Shown here: in pieces, positions 6,034-13,118 of the stretch
How the letters are laid out: each line of letters opens with the position of its first letter
How positions within the stretch are numbered: the first letter of the stretch is position 1
NCBI GenBank assembly: GCA_963655255.1
Contig: CAVKEB010000023.1
Coordinates: forward strand, 1-38,695
Reading direction: 5' to 3'
Source of the DNA: CAG-791 sp963655255
GTDB taxonomy: Bacteria > Bacillota > Clostridia > Lachnospirales > Lachnospiraceae
Length of the DNA stretch: 38,695 bases
Translations under genes and position numbers: made by a program
Notes under the pieces: model-generated
What the model was told of the DNA's origin: nothing
The model's database searches: none
Seen by the model: only the letters and a program-made list of their open reading frames with translations

Positions 6034-7314
6034 TTATTCAACCACGCCAAGGTCTTTCAGGGCATCCAGGATGCCACCGATAGAATAAAGGGAGCCAAAG
6101 CACAGTACCACGCCATTCCCCCCGGCAAGCTCCATGGCCTTCTTTACGCCATCTAAAATGCTCTCGCTGGCCCGCGCCTCAGCCCCGGCCTGACGAAGAT
6201 ACTGGGCAAGCTGCTCCGCCTCTAGCTTTCTGGGTGTGGGCGGGGTGATGCAGACGAACCGGTCAACCAGCGGCATGACTGGCTTATACATATCCGCATA
6301 GTCCTTGTCCGCCAACACGCCGGTGAGGGCAATGATCTTCTTCCCCGCCAGATAGTCCGGAATATTCTTGACCAGAGCCTCGATGCACTGGGGATTGTGG
6401 CCGCCGTCGATGATAAACAAAGGCTTCCTGCAGACAATGTCGAACCGACCGGGCCAGCGCACGGCCCGGATGCCGTCGTAGATGTTCTGCTCGGAAATTT
6501 TCCACCCCTCCTCAATCAGGGTGTCCGCCACGGACAGCACCACGGAGGCGTTGTGAAGCTGGTGGTCACCAAGCAACGGCAGCACCAGGTTTTTCCGACT
6601 ACCGCAGTCGAAGACCTGTCCTTCCAAGGTATGGGCCTTCAGCTCCAGAGAATCAAAATCCGCCTTCCGTAGGGACACGTCCCGCTCCGCACAAATTCGT
6701 TCGTAAACGGTCTCTACAGAGGGCGTGCTCCGATAGACCACCGCATGACCGTGTGGCTTGAAAATGCCGGACTTAGTTTCTGCGATCTTTTCCACGGTAT
6801 CGCCCAGATACTCGGTGTGATCTAGGCCGATGTTGGTGATCACCGCCACCTCGGGCACCTCTATGACGTTGGTAGCATCCCAGGCGCCGCCCATGCCAAC
6901 CTCCAGCACCACAATGTCACATTTCATCCGGAGGAAGTACTCGAAAGCGATGCAGCAGATCAGCTCAAATTCCGTAGGCGACTGGAGCATGGAATCAGCC
7001 AGAGGCTTCACATACTCCGTCACTGCCACCAAATCCTCGTTGGAAATGTCCGCCCCGTCCACCTGCATTCGCTCGTGGAACCGGTAGATGTGGGGTGAGA
7101 TGTACAGGCCCGTCCGATAGCCCGCTTTGCGCAGGATGGAGGCAGTCATGGCAGCGGTACTGCCCTTGCCGTTGGTACCTGCGATATGGACAAATTTCAG
7201 TTTCTTTTCCGGATTTCCCATCTTTTTCAGCAGCTCCTGGGTACGCTCCAGACCGGGAATACTGCCCTTCCAGCTGACGGAATGGATATAAGCGATGGCT
7301 TGCTCAGTGTTCAT
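6034..7314 (-). CDS. folC: Bifunctional dihydrofolate/folylpolyglutamate synthase
   Basis: The 426-residue cytosolic Mur-ligase-family enzyme adds glutamates to folates with ATP, trapping them in the cell and making them better cofactors. The P-loop GTNGKGST is at residues 46-53, and later family features include EVGMGGAWDATNVI, ITNIGLDHTEYLGDT and the C-domain segment DGGHNPQ. Length is typical. The start at 7314 has AAAGGAAG upstream. It follows folT by 61 bases, with a small hairpin (7338-7366) between, so both should be transcribed from the promoter at 8320-8348 under THF-riboswitch control. Its GC-rich sequence contrasts with the AT-rich remnants on its 3' side. Confidence 0.95.
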   Translation of the reverse strand: MNTEQAIAYIHSVSWKGSIPGLERTQELLKKMGNPEKKLKFVHIAGTNGKGSTAAMTASILRKAGYRTGLYISPHIYRFHERMQVDGADISNEDLVAVTEYVKPLADSMLQSPTEFELICCIAFEYFLRMKCDIVVLEVGMGGAWDATNVIEVPEVAVITNIGLDHTEYLGDTVEKIAETKSGIFKPHGHAVVYRSTPSVETVYERICAERDVSLRKADFDSLELKAHTLEGQVFDCGSRKNLVLPLLGDHQLHNASVVLSVADTLIEEGWKISEQNIYDGIRAVRWPGRFDIVCRKPLFIIDGGHNPQCIEALVKNIPDYLAGKKIIALTGVLADKDYADMYKPVMPLVDRFVCITPPTPRKLEAEQLAQYLRQAGAEARASESILDGVKKAMELAGGNGVVLCFGSLYSIGGILDALKDLGVVE

Positions 7315-7375
7315 ATTGGATTCTTCCTTTCAGGTCAGCAGCACCACGCTGAAAACGTAGTGCTGCCTTTCGTAA

Positions 7376-7945
7376 TTACTTTTCTTTCTCGGAGTTCTTC
7401 AAAATGCCCATGCGCTCAAAGATGCCGGTTTTCAGCAGCTGATAAATGATGAGCACATCCAGCACCAGGGTCACGGCAAACTGGATGGTTCGGGTGCTGA
7501 GGAAATAAACAAGACTTGCCTGGAAACTGCCCTTGCTGTTATACACATAAGAAAGGGCCGCGCTCTGCCAGGCGATGGAGCCCAGGATCACCGGAGGCAG
7601 GAATCCCGCCGCGAGCTTCGGCAGGCTGGGCCGATTTCCCAGCCAGGCGCTCAGCAGGCCCCCGAAAACGCCGTATAGAATGGGCGGCACGCAGAACAGG
7701 GGGTTATAGCCGTAGCCGGAGAACAGGCAGCCCACCAGGTCGGCGCTGAAGCCAACCAGGCCACCCGCCATTGGGCCGAAGAGCATGCCCGCCAGGTAAA
7801 TGGGAACCGCCTCAATGGAAAAACGGGTAGTTACGTTGGGCATGGGGATGATGAGTCTTGCCAGTACCACACTCAGGGCTGCCAGCAACGCACAGTGTGT
7901 CAGGGTCTTGGTTGTCATGGTTCGTTTGTTTGTGAGATTGGTCAT
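7376..7945 (-). CDS. folT: Folate ECF-transporter substrate-binding protein FolT
   Basis: This 189-residue membrane protein with about six hydrophobic segments is an S-component of ECF vitamin transporters. The motif around residues 20-45 (ARLIIPMPNVTTRFSIEAVP) followed by AGMLFGPMAGGLVGF is typical of FolT. It captures folate and depends on a shared ECF energy module (EcfAA'T) that is not in this window. The ATG at 7945 has AGGAGG eight bases upstream and is preferred to an upstream in-frame start. The THF riboswitch in its leader and folC behind it support folate uptake directly. Confidence 0.93.
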   Translation of the reverse strand: MTNLTNKRTMTTKTLTHCALLAALSVVLARLIIPMPNVTTRFSIEAVPIYLAGMLFGPMAGGLVGFSADLVGCLFSGYGYNPLFCVPPILYGVFGGLLSAWLGNRPSLPKLAAGFLPPVILGSIAWQSAALSYVYNSKGSFQASLVYFLSTRTIQFAVTLVLDVLIIYQLLKTGIFERMGILKNSEKEK

Positions 7946-8061
7946 GGATGATTCCTCCTTTGATTGTTGCGTCGGGTAAACTGGCTGATGCCCCAAAATG
8001 ATCTGAAGCCGGACTGCGCTGCACAATTTGACAAGAAGCTACAATTGTGCGGTATTGCCAC

Positions 8062-8095
8062 AAAAAAAACTCCCTGATGAGAAAGCATCAGGGAG
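8062..8095 (-). terminator. Strong terminator in the folT leader
   Basis: A 10-bp stem CTCCCTGATG/CATCAGGGAG with a 6-base loop is followed on the minus strand by eight T. It sits between the THF riboswitch and folT, so it is a good candidate for the switched attenuator. Confidence 0.85.
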
Positions 8096-8135
8096 CTGTA
8101 TAGACTTCGGATCACTCGTGGGGAAAGGCAACAGC

Positions 8136-8154
8136 AAAAAGGCGCAAAGCGCCT
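8136..8154 (-). terminator. Second terminator-like hairpin in the folT leader
   Basis: AGGCGC-TTT-GCGCCT is followed on the minus strand by five T. A longer G-U-containing stem (CTCGGTCGGA with TTCGGCTGAG) lies just before it. It may be part of the riboswitch expression platform. Confidence 0.65.
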
Positions 8155-8214
8155 CAGCCGAACCCTCCGTCCGACCGAGTATCGTTGTTGCAATAAAGGA
8201 AAAATCCCATATAC

Positions 8215-8313
8215 AACAGCGGGTGCGGTGACCCCATCGCGGCTACAGAACCTTCGTCCTCCGGGCAACTCCCCGTCCCGGTGGCACTTAACGCGAGGCC
8301 TCCTACTCTGTTC
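8215..8313 (-). promoter_or_regulatory. THF (folate) riboswitch
   Basis: The minus-strand leader of folT carries the conserved THF-riboswitch features in order: AACAGAGTAG (5' side of P1 with the AGUAG core), CGCGTTAAGTGCC, GGGACGGGGAGTTG, GGACGAA, and 3' GCACCCGCTGTT closing P1 (AACAG pairs with CTGTT). It begins about seven bases after the promoter -10. The riboswitch senses tetrahydrofolate and is known upstream of folT in Clostridia. Two intrinsic terminators follow before the start codon, so control by premature termination is likely. Confidence 0.87.
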
Positions 8314-8319
8314 GGCACT

Positions 8320-8348
8320 ACTATACAGGATTTTTTCCAAAATGTAAA
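8320..8348 (-). promoter_or_regulatory. Promoter of the folT-folC operon
   Basis: On the minus strand TTTACA (8348-8343) and TATAGT (8325-8320) are separated by 17 bases. Transcription would start at about 8313, precisely at the 5' end of the THF riboswitch. Confidence 0.8.
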
Positions 8349-8398
8349 TAGTTTTAAAAAAATCTTTCACCAAAAATCCGAACCATTCTTTTCCGTTG

Positions 8399-8569
8399 TC
8401 ACTGTATTTCTTCCAGCATCTGCATGTCAAATGATCTGCTCTTCGCTATCCCGGCAATCAGATCTTCCGTACGGGCCCAGCCGTGTTCATCCAGCTTAAT
8501 ACCAATGGCTTCCGGGTGATGACGCAAAATAAACGCTATGAATTTTCCGGTATTGTCCTGATGTCCCAT
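8399..8569 (-). pseudogene. kptA: N-terminal fragment of RNA 2'-phosphotransferase (kptA)
   Basis: The 56 residues match the start of the Tpt1/KptA family (KFIAFILRHHPEAIGIKLDE, then HGWARTEDLIAGI and MLEEI). A stop then appears; a frameshift would continue as SDNGKEWF, the next expected KptA segment. The homology ends near 8380, and the folT promoter begins at 8348. The ATG at 8569 is preceded by GGAGAGGTAG. It is the last gene of the minus-strand operon with the macrodomain gene. KptA transfers a 2'-phosphate from RNA to NAD+, giving ADP-ribose cyclic phosphate, which fits a macrodomain neighbour. The downstream NAD-binding piece is at 4650-4739. Confidence 0.85.
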
Positions 8570-8596
8570 ATTCTCACTACCTCTCCATTTTAATGC

Positions 8597-9187
8597 CTAT
8601 TCTTTTGACTGCGCCGCCATATATCCTTTCATGTAGCCAATATCGAAGCCTTCCTTGCGCCCCTCTTTCAGAATCTCACGGGTCATGGTCAGCATGCTAA
8701 CGCCTTCTCCCTCATCCTCATCATCACTCAGCCATTTTTCCGCCTGGGTAACAGGCAACGCTACACCAATACTTTCAGCATCCTCTTTCTGCTTTGTATT
8801 TTCAAATTCAATGTGCAGCATGGCGGAAAGGGTTTCGATCACGCCGTCAATGGCATTTTCTCCGTCCGCATAACTCCGGTATGCAGACGCCGCCAGATTC
8901 GACGTGGTTTTTCCAATGTACTGCGCCCACTCATCATGCGCTGTCCAAAAATGTTCGTGCTCTATAATTCTGTCCGTCTCTTCATCTTCCCTGAATTTTT
9001 TACGGCAGTCACTGTTCCAGAATCCATAACTGGCTTCTTCCTGGCCTCTCCGGAATCCTTTGAGGTAGGCTTCTTTGCGAATAGACTCCAATAATTCTGA
9101 AAAATCATTTCCGCTCCGCATCCATTTTTTATCAACCTCAAACAAATAAGATGCCTCATGCTCCGGTCCGCATTTCTTAAACTTCAT
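8597..9187 (-). CDS. Hypothetical acidic protein in the macrodomain-kptA operon
   Basis: The 196-residue soluble protein is not recognised as any family. It has GGAGGT upstream of the ATG at 9187 and lies 31 bases after the macrodomain gene and 27 bases before the broken kptA, so it is part of that operon. It has no signal peptide or membrane segment. The middle (EHEHFWTAHDEWAQYIGK) is aromatic-rich. A strongly acidic linker follows (LSDDEDEGEG), and the C-terminus (KEGRKEGFDIGYMKGYMAA) resembles the charged, repeat-like tails seen in Rpn-type proteins. A role in the same ADP-ribose or RNA pathway can only be guessed from position. Confidence 0.75.
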   Translation of the reverse strand: MKFKKCGPEHEASYLFEVDKKWMRSGNDFSELLESIRKEAYLKGFRRGQEEASYGFWNSDCRKKFREDEETDRIIEHEHFWTAHDEWAQYIGKTTSNLAASAYRSYADGENAIDGVIETLSAMLHIEFENTKQKEDAESIGVALPVTQAEKWLSDDEDEGEGVSMLTMTREILKEGRKEGFDIGYMKGYMAAQSKE

Positions 9188-9218
9188 ACCGTAATACCTC
9201 CATTACAAAATACTCACC

Positions 9219-10061
9219 TTAGTACGCTCCCATCACCCGCTTAAACACCTTGAAATTCGTATCATCCCGCGGGGAACAATAGACAGCAAATTCAATGGTT
9301 TTAAATGCACGCAGATAATCCGCAATCACTTCTTTCGCTGCTCTCGTCACCACTTCCAGCTTATTTTGAAACGCTCCGCATCCGAAGGCACCCAGAATCA
9401 CCACTTCGTCACCGTTCAACGCAGCTACATCCAGAATTCTTGTCAGCCTCTTCTTATGGATTTCCAGGAGTTCCCGGTCACTGACTTTTACCGCCCGATC
9501 ACCGTTGCCCTGGTTGAATCGGTTGCTCGGCCTCTCCCGCAGGTTCGGCGCCGCGCAGGTGATAACATCCACGTCATACCACTCCGCCTCATTCATCAGT
9601 TTCGGCTTGTTCGTATCCGTCTTGAATACGGTCACATCCGGCGTGTAGATGATATCCGCATTGTTGATCGGATTCTTCGCATTCCGATGCGGATAATAGA
9701 AGCCCTTCATCATTTCTGGTACGCTCAGGCAGAAATACAGGCCGGAGCATCGACACAGGCACTCTTCCTGCGCGCTGGATCCTCTTGTCACGCCACCGCC
9801 CGGATTGGTCGCGGAGGCAAAGTTATGTACCGCCACCTTCTGGCCTGCATAACCTGCAGCCGCCTCGAAAGTCCGCTTTGTGGATACAACAATCTTCGCT
9901 TCGTCTGTGAAACGCGCCTTATCCACAGCAGACAGCTCCACTCCCTCCAGAATGAGTTTCTGATTTTCCACTGACCGTGCAAGGGCGTCCTTAATTCTTC
10001 CGTTCATTTCACACAGCCTTTTAGTATCTTCAAAAATTTCTACATTTTCAAAACTGCTCAT
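9219..10061 (-). CDS. Macrodomain/PARG-like ADP-ribose hydrolase (TIGR02452, DUF2263 type)
   Basis: The 280-residue protein carries the bacterial poly(ADP-ribose) glycohydrolase signature GGG-N7-QEE at residues 88-100 (NPGGGVTRGSSAQEE), within a macrodomain with VITCAAPN and GAFGCGAF loops. Proteins of this type remove ADP-ribose from modified macromolecules or process ADP-ribose derivatives. The start at 10061 (MSSFENVEIF) fits family proteins; an in-frame ATG at 10103 would add 14 basic residues. It lies between two unrecognised genes and upstream of kptA, whose reaction yields ADP-ribose cyclic phosphate, so the context suggests linked NAD+/ADP-ribose chemistry. It looks intact. Confidence 0.88.
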   Translation of the reverse strand: MSSFENVEIFEDTKRLCEMNGRIKDALARSVENQKLILEGVELSAVDKARFTDEAKIVVSTKRTFEAAAGYAGQKVAVHNFASATNPGGGVTRGSSAQEECLCRCSGLYFCLSVPEMMKGFYYPHRNAKNPINNADIIYTPDVTVFKTDTNKPKLMNEAEWYDVDVITCAAPNLRERPSNRFNQGNGDRAVKVSDRELLEIHKKRLTRILDVAALNGDEVVILGAFGCGAFQNKLEVVTRAAKEVIADYLRAFKTIEFAVYCSPRDDTNFKVFKRVMGAY

Positions 10062-10160
10062 ACGTTTATCATTCCTTTTTCTCTTTGTTAATTTCAGATC
10101 CAACGCTATGAAAACGGCCGCGGAATCGCTCCCGCAGCTCAGTGCCTGGTAGCGTTTGCC

Positions 10161-10517
10161 TTACATGCCGTCATCACGAAAATACTCATTTACCGTATGT
10201 AACAGCAAAATCATATCCGCCTTTGAAACGCATGACGCATCCAGTTCAAAATCATAGACGCTGTTCTTTGTTATGATTGTCAATGAACCATCTTCCACCT
10301 GGATACTTCCGTAGGTTGTATGCAGGTATTTGCCGGGGCATTTACTCGCCGGACTTGTGAAAAAGTAAATCATATACTTTTCATACCGGCTGTCGGATTT
10401 ATAGACCATGATCAGCCCCGGCTGATCCATATACGGTATCCGCCAATCCATGTATTTCCGACCGTTTTTATCTTCTGCTTTGCGCAGTATTCCCGACGCC
10501 GACTGATCCAAATGCAT
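10161..10517 (-). CDS. Hypothetical protein, first gene of the macrodomain operon
   Basis: The 118-residue soluble protein has AAGGAG eight bases before the ATG at 10517. No family is recognised. It is rich in aromatic and beta-forming residues (GLIMVYKSDSRYEKYMIYFF, then YGSIQVEDGSLTIITKNSVYDFEL), suggesting a small beta-sheet fold, and ends in a helix-forming segment. It begins the minus-strand operon that continues with the macrodomain gene after about 100 bases. It might be an immunity, sensor or binding partner, but the sequence does not show this. Confidence 0.7.
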   Translation of the reverse strand: MHLDQSASGILRKAEDKNGRKYMDWRIPYMDQPGLIMVYKSDSRYEKYMIYFFTSPASKCPGKYLHTTYGSIQVEDGSLTIITKNSVYDFELDASCVSKADMILLLHTVNEYFRDDGM

Positions 10518-10603
10518 CTCATCAACTCCTTATCACACAGGTATTTCACCGACTGCTGCAATAAAATCCTGATCCCGGTATCCGTGTTAATTTTGTCGTT
10601 GCA

Positions 10604-10633
10604 ACTATATCATCATCGAATTCGAATTTCCAA
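10604..10633 (-). promoter_or_regulatory. Probable promoter of the macrodomain operon
   Basis: On the minus strand TTGGAA (10633-10628) and TATAGT (10609-10604) are separated by 18 bases, with palindromic TTCGAATTCGAA inside the spacer. A hairpin with 10-bp arms lies just upstream (10652-10680). Confidence 0.5.
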
Positions 10634-10817
10634 TTGACGATTTCTGCGGATAAGGTTTTGAGTGAAATTTCTCAAACCTTGATCCCAAAACCATGAAGCG
10701 CTTCATATTCTGGTCTCTTCCAGAACCGTTGCCGCAGCTATATCACCAAGTTTTTTGAATTGCAAGAGGGTATTTTCAGATAATCAGATGTTCCAGAAGT
10801 AACAAGAAAACTACATA

Positions 10818-11032
10818 TATTTAAGATATAAAGGGAAAAAATGACTTAGCGTCATCCTTATTTAAGATATAATGGAAAACGTGCTTTCCGGTTTCATACC
10901 TCTTATTTAAGGTATGACGGAAAACACGTTCTTCATTTTTAACACTCTTATTTACGATATAAAGGGAAAAATTCTCTTCATTCTGACCCCTTATTTAAGG
11001 TTTAAAGGGAATATTTAAGAAATGAAGGGAAA
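10818..11032 (+). repeat. Short-repeat array B (six units)
   Basis: Six copies of TATTTAAGATATAAAGGGAA-like sequence start at 10818, 10859, 10904, 10949, 10992 and 11012 (steps 41, 45, 45, 43, 20). They are the reverse-complement relatives of array A. The array lies 12 bases past the rsfS stop, so relative to transcription of rsfS it has the same orientation that array A has relative to lexA. Apart from the promoter and hairpin noted above, nothing else is recognised between 10518 and 11043; no hairpin terminator follows rsfS. Confidence 0.85.
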
Positions 11033-11043
11033 TCTACATGCCC

Positions 11044-11406
11044 CTATGCCTCGAGCTCCGCGGGATCGATCTGCTTTCCGTCGCGCCAGATGCGCTCCAG
11101 ATCATACAGGAGACGATTCTTCGCGTCGAAAATATGAACAATCACATCGCCGAAATCCAGCAGCACCCAGTTGGCGGTCTGATACCCTTCCACCTGTTTG
11201 CAAATGTGACCGGCTCTTCCGAGCTTGTCCTGTACATTGTCCGCCAGCGCCTGGATCTGGCTCCGGTTGGTTCCGTTTGCGATGATGAAATAATCCGCAA
11301 GGACGGAAACCGAGCTGATGTCAATGATACGGATGTCCTCCGCCTTCTTCTCTTCCAGTGCGTCAAGCGCAAGCTTTGCCATCTCGGCAGATACCTTCTG
11401 TTCCAT
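11044..11406 (-). CDS. rsfS: Ribosome silencing factor RsfS
   Basis: The 120-residue protein binds ribosomal protein uL14 and prevents subunit joining when nutrients are low. The family core is visible as DIRIIDISSVSVLADYFIIA, then NGTNRSQIQALAD and the C-terminal WVLLDFGDVIVHIF. Length is normal. It is the last gene of the minus-strand rplU-to-rsfS unit, 36 bases after yqeK, in the order conserved in Firmicutes. Repeat array B lies immediately 3'. Confidence 0.96.
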   Translation of the reverse strand: MEQKVSAEMAKLALDALEEKKAEDIRIIDISSVSVLADYFIIANGTNRSQIQALADNVQDKLGRAGHICKQVEGYQTANWVLLDFGDVIVHIFDAKNRLLYDLERIWRDGKQIDPAELEA

Positions 11407-11442
11407 CGTAACCCTCCTTCCGTGACAGACCGCGGCGGTCCG

Positions 11443-12036
11443 TCAATTCAGTGTCCGGATCTTGTCCTCGTAATAATCGTACGTCTTCTGTGTCAGGGAA
11501 TCAATTTCCCGTTCGCTTTCCTTCAGATACGACAGCGTGTCCTTCAAAATCATGCACAGCGCCCGGTCCAGTTCCTCAAAGGCGGCCTTCCGGATCTCAT
11601 CCAGATGCGGAGCCTGATCCCGTCCGGGTTCAATGTAGTCGGCAATGAAAACAATTTTCTCCAGCATTGTCATATCCGGCTTTCCGGTCGTATGATAACG
11701 GATCGCCTCCAGGATGTCCGGATCCTCCACCCCGTACTTCGTTCTTGCAAGGATGCTGCCCGCCTTGGAATGAAGAAGCGCGGCGTTTCCTTTTTCCAGA
11801 GAAGAAATCTCCAGCCCTTCCTTCCGGCAGAGATTCTCCATCTTGTCAACGTCCATGTATTTGGCGCAGTCATGAAGAATTCCCGCGGTTTCCGCCTTGT
11901 GCATGTCGCACCCGTGGCGCACCGCCAGTGCCGCCGCGGTCTCCGCGACTCCCAAGGTATGAATGAATCTTGCGTATTTCAGTTCTTTTTGTACTGCCCG
12001 GATCATTTCCAGACGGTCTTTTCCTGTTTTTGCCAT
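11443..12036 (-). CDS. yqeK: HD-domain Np4A hydrolase YqeK
   Basis: The 197-residue HD-domain metal-dependent hydrolase belongs to the YqeK group, which cleaves diadenosine tetraphosphate symmetrically. His26 (FIHTLGVAE) and His55-Asp56 (GILHDCAK) are the metal ligands, with HTTGKPDM and FIADYIEPGR further on. It lies between nadD and rsfS in the conserved order. Its translation start region is unusual: the 38 bases between nadD and yqeK consist mostly of one arm of a dispersed hairpin repeat, and the only Shine-Dalgarno-like bases (GCGGGG) belong to that repeat. Confidence 0.95.
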   Translation of the reverse strand: MAKTGKDRLEMIRAVQKELKYARFIHTLGVAETAAALAVRHGCDMHKAETAGILHDCAKYMDVDKMENLCRKEGLEISSLEKGNAALLHSKAGSILARTKYGVEDPDILEAIRYHTTGKPDMTMLEKIVFIADYIEPGRDQAPHLDEIRKAAFEELDRALCMILKDTLSYLKESEREIDSLTQKTYDYYEDKIRTLN

Positions 12037-12042
12037 GTTTAA

Positions 12043-12067
12043 TACCCCGCTGAGGCAAAATCCGCGA
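12043..12067 (-). repeat. Solo arm of the dispersed hairpin repeat, in the yqeK ribosome binding region
   Basis: Twenty-five bases are identical to the start-proximal arm of the repeat at 24154 (GATTTTGCCTCAGCGGGGTA on the minus strand). It fills the nadD-yqeK gap and ends six bases before the yqeK ATG. Confidence 0.8.
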
Positions 12068-12074
12068 AAGTGGC

Positions 12075-12686
12075 TTAAACGGATTGATACAGCCCGTGTT
12101 TCAGAATGTACTGCTCCACGCGGTCCGGGACCAGATAATGGATGGATCTGCCCTCACGGACTCTGGTGCGAATCTCCGTGGAGGAAATTTCAATGTTACG
12201 GGCCGGAAGGAAAACAATCCTTGCGCCGTAAGCGTCACGAAGCTTTCCCGCCTCGTCCTCCAGACCGGAATCCGCGACCTCATCCCGCCTTGTCTCCACG
12301 AGAAGTGTGCAGGAATCGAAAATCACCTGCGGGTCCTTCCACATGCTCATCATCACCAGCGTGTCCGCGCCCACGATGTAGAAAAACTCGTCCTGAGGAC
12401 AGAGCTGTTTCATCTCCTGCAGGGTGACCGCCGTATAGCTGTTGCCCGGACGCTTCGTTTCCAGATCCGTCGCGCGAAAATGCGGATTTCCCTCCGCGGC
12501 AAGGCAGGTCATCTCATAGCGCTGCATGGCGGGAGTGACCTTCTGATCCTCCTTGAAATACGAGCAGCCGGTCGGCATCAGCAGAACCTCGTCAAGCCCC
12601 GCGGCATCGAATGCATTTTCCGCCGTGATCAGATGTCCCAGATGGATGGGATCAAACGTCCCACCCAGAATTCCCACTCTGCTCAT
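12075..12686 (-). CDS. nadD: Nicotinate-nucleotide adenylyltransferase
   Basis: The 203-residue enzyme adenylates nicotinate mononucleotide with ATP in NAD synthesis. The nucleotidyltransferase signature GGTFDPIHLGHL is at residues 8-19, with the C-terminal ISSTEIR motif. Length is typical. Its start overlaps the yhbY stop by four bases (ATGA), so translation is coupled. It is followed by yqeK, as in most Firmicutes. Confidence 0.97.
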   Translation of the reverse strand: MSRVGILGGTFDPIHLGHLITAENAFDAAGLDEVLLMPTGCSYFKEDQKVTPAMQRYEMTCLAAEGNPHFRATDLETKRPGNSYTAVTLQEMKQLCPQDEFFYIVGADTLVMMSMWKDPQVIFDSCTLLVETRRDEVADSGLEDEAGKLRDAYGARIVFLPARNIEISSTEIRTRVREGRSIHYLVPDRVEQYILKHGLYQSV

Positions 12687-12976
12687 CGCGGCAGCTCGAT
12701 CTTCGGATCATCGCGGTCCGGACGATACAGAATGAACTTGCGGCCGATGACCTTCACCAGTTCCGCGTGGGTTCTCGCCGCCAGCTTGTCCGCCGCAACC
12801 TCCGGCAGATCCGGGCAGGTCTTCAAAACGCTTCCCTTGAACAGTTCGCGCCGGTTGAATACCTCCTCCGCGGAGGTCACCGTCTCCGGCGTCACGCCGC
12901 CCTTGCCGATCTGCAGAACCGGAGTCTCGTCATTCGCAAGACTCATCAGATATGCTCTCTGTTTACTGCTTAACAT
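12683..12976 (-). CDS. yhbY: CRS1-YhbY RNA-binding protein
   Basis: The 97-residue single CRM-domain protein is associated with 50S ribosome assembly. The opening LSSKQRAYLMSLAND, the QIGKGGVT loop (the GxxG RNA-binding motif) and the RRELFKGSVLKT segment are diagnostic. It lies after obgE, separated by a 142-base gap that holds three hairpins of the dispersed repeat type. Confidence 0.95.
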   Translation of the reverse strand: MLSSKQRAYLMSLANDETPVLQIGKGGVTPETVTSAEEVFNRRELFKGSVLKTCPDLPEVAADKLAARTHAELVKVIGRKFILYRPDRDDPKIELPR

Positions 12977-13021
12977 TTCTGCTCCTTATATCATTTTTTA
13001 TTGATCAAATTCCCTCGTGAG

Positions 13022-13111
13022 GAGAGTTTCGCGCAGGCGAACTCTCTGATACGGGAGTGAGGAAACGAAGTTTCCCACTCCTGATAGGAGAAAATGCCAT
13101 CGGGCATTTTC
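13022..13111. repeat. Cluster of three hairpins between obgE and yhbY
   Basis: There are three consecutive stems: 13022-13046 (GAGAGTTTCGC/GCGAACTCTC), 13054-13081 (GGAGTG-A-GGAAAC around GAA) and 13090-13111 (GAAAATGCC/GGCATTTTC). They are joined by CTGATA-type linkers. The first has almost the same tip (TTCGCGCAGGCGAA) as the repeat at 24154 and 38630, so the cluster is probably a member of that family. Confidence 0.7.
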
Positions 13112-13118
13112 GAGTATC

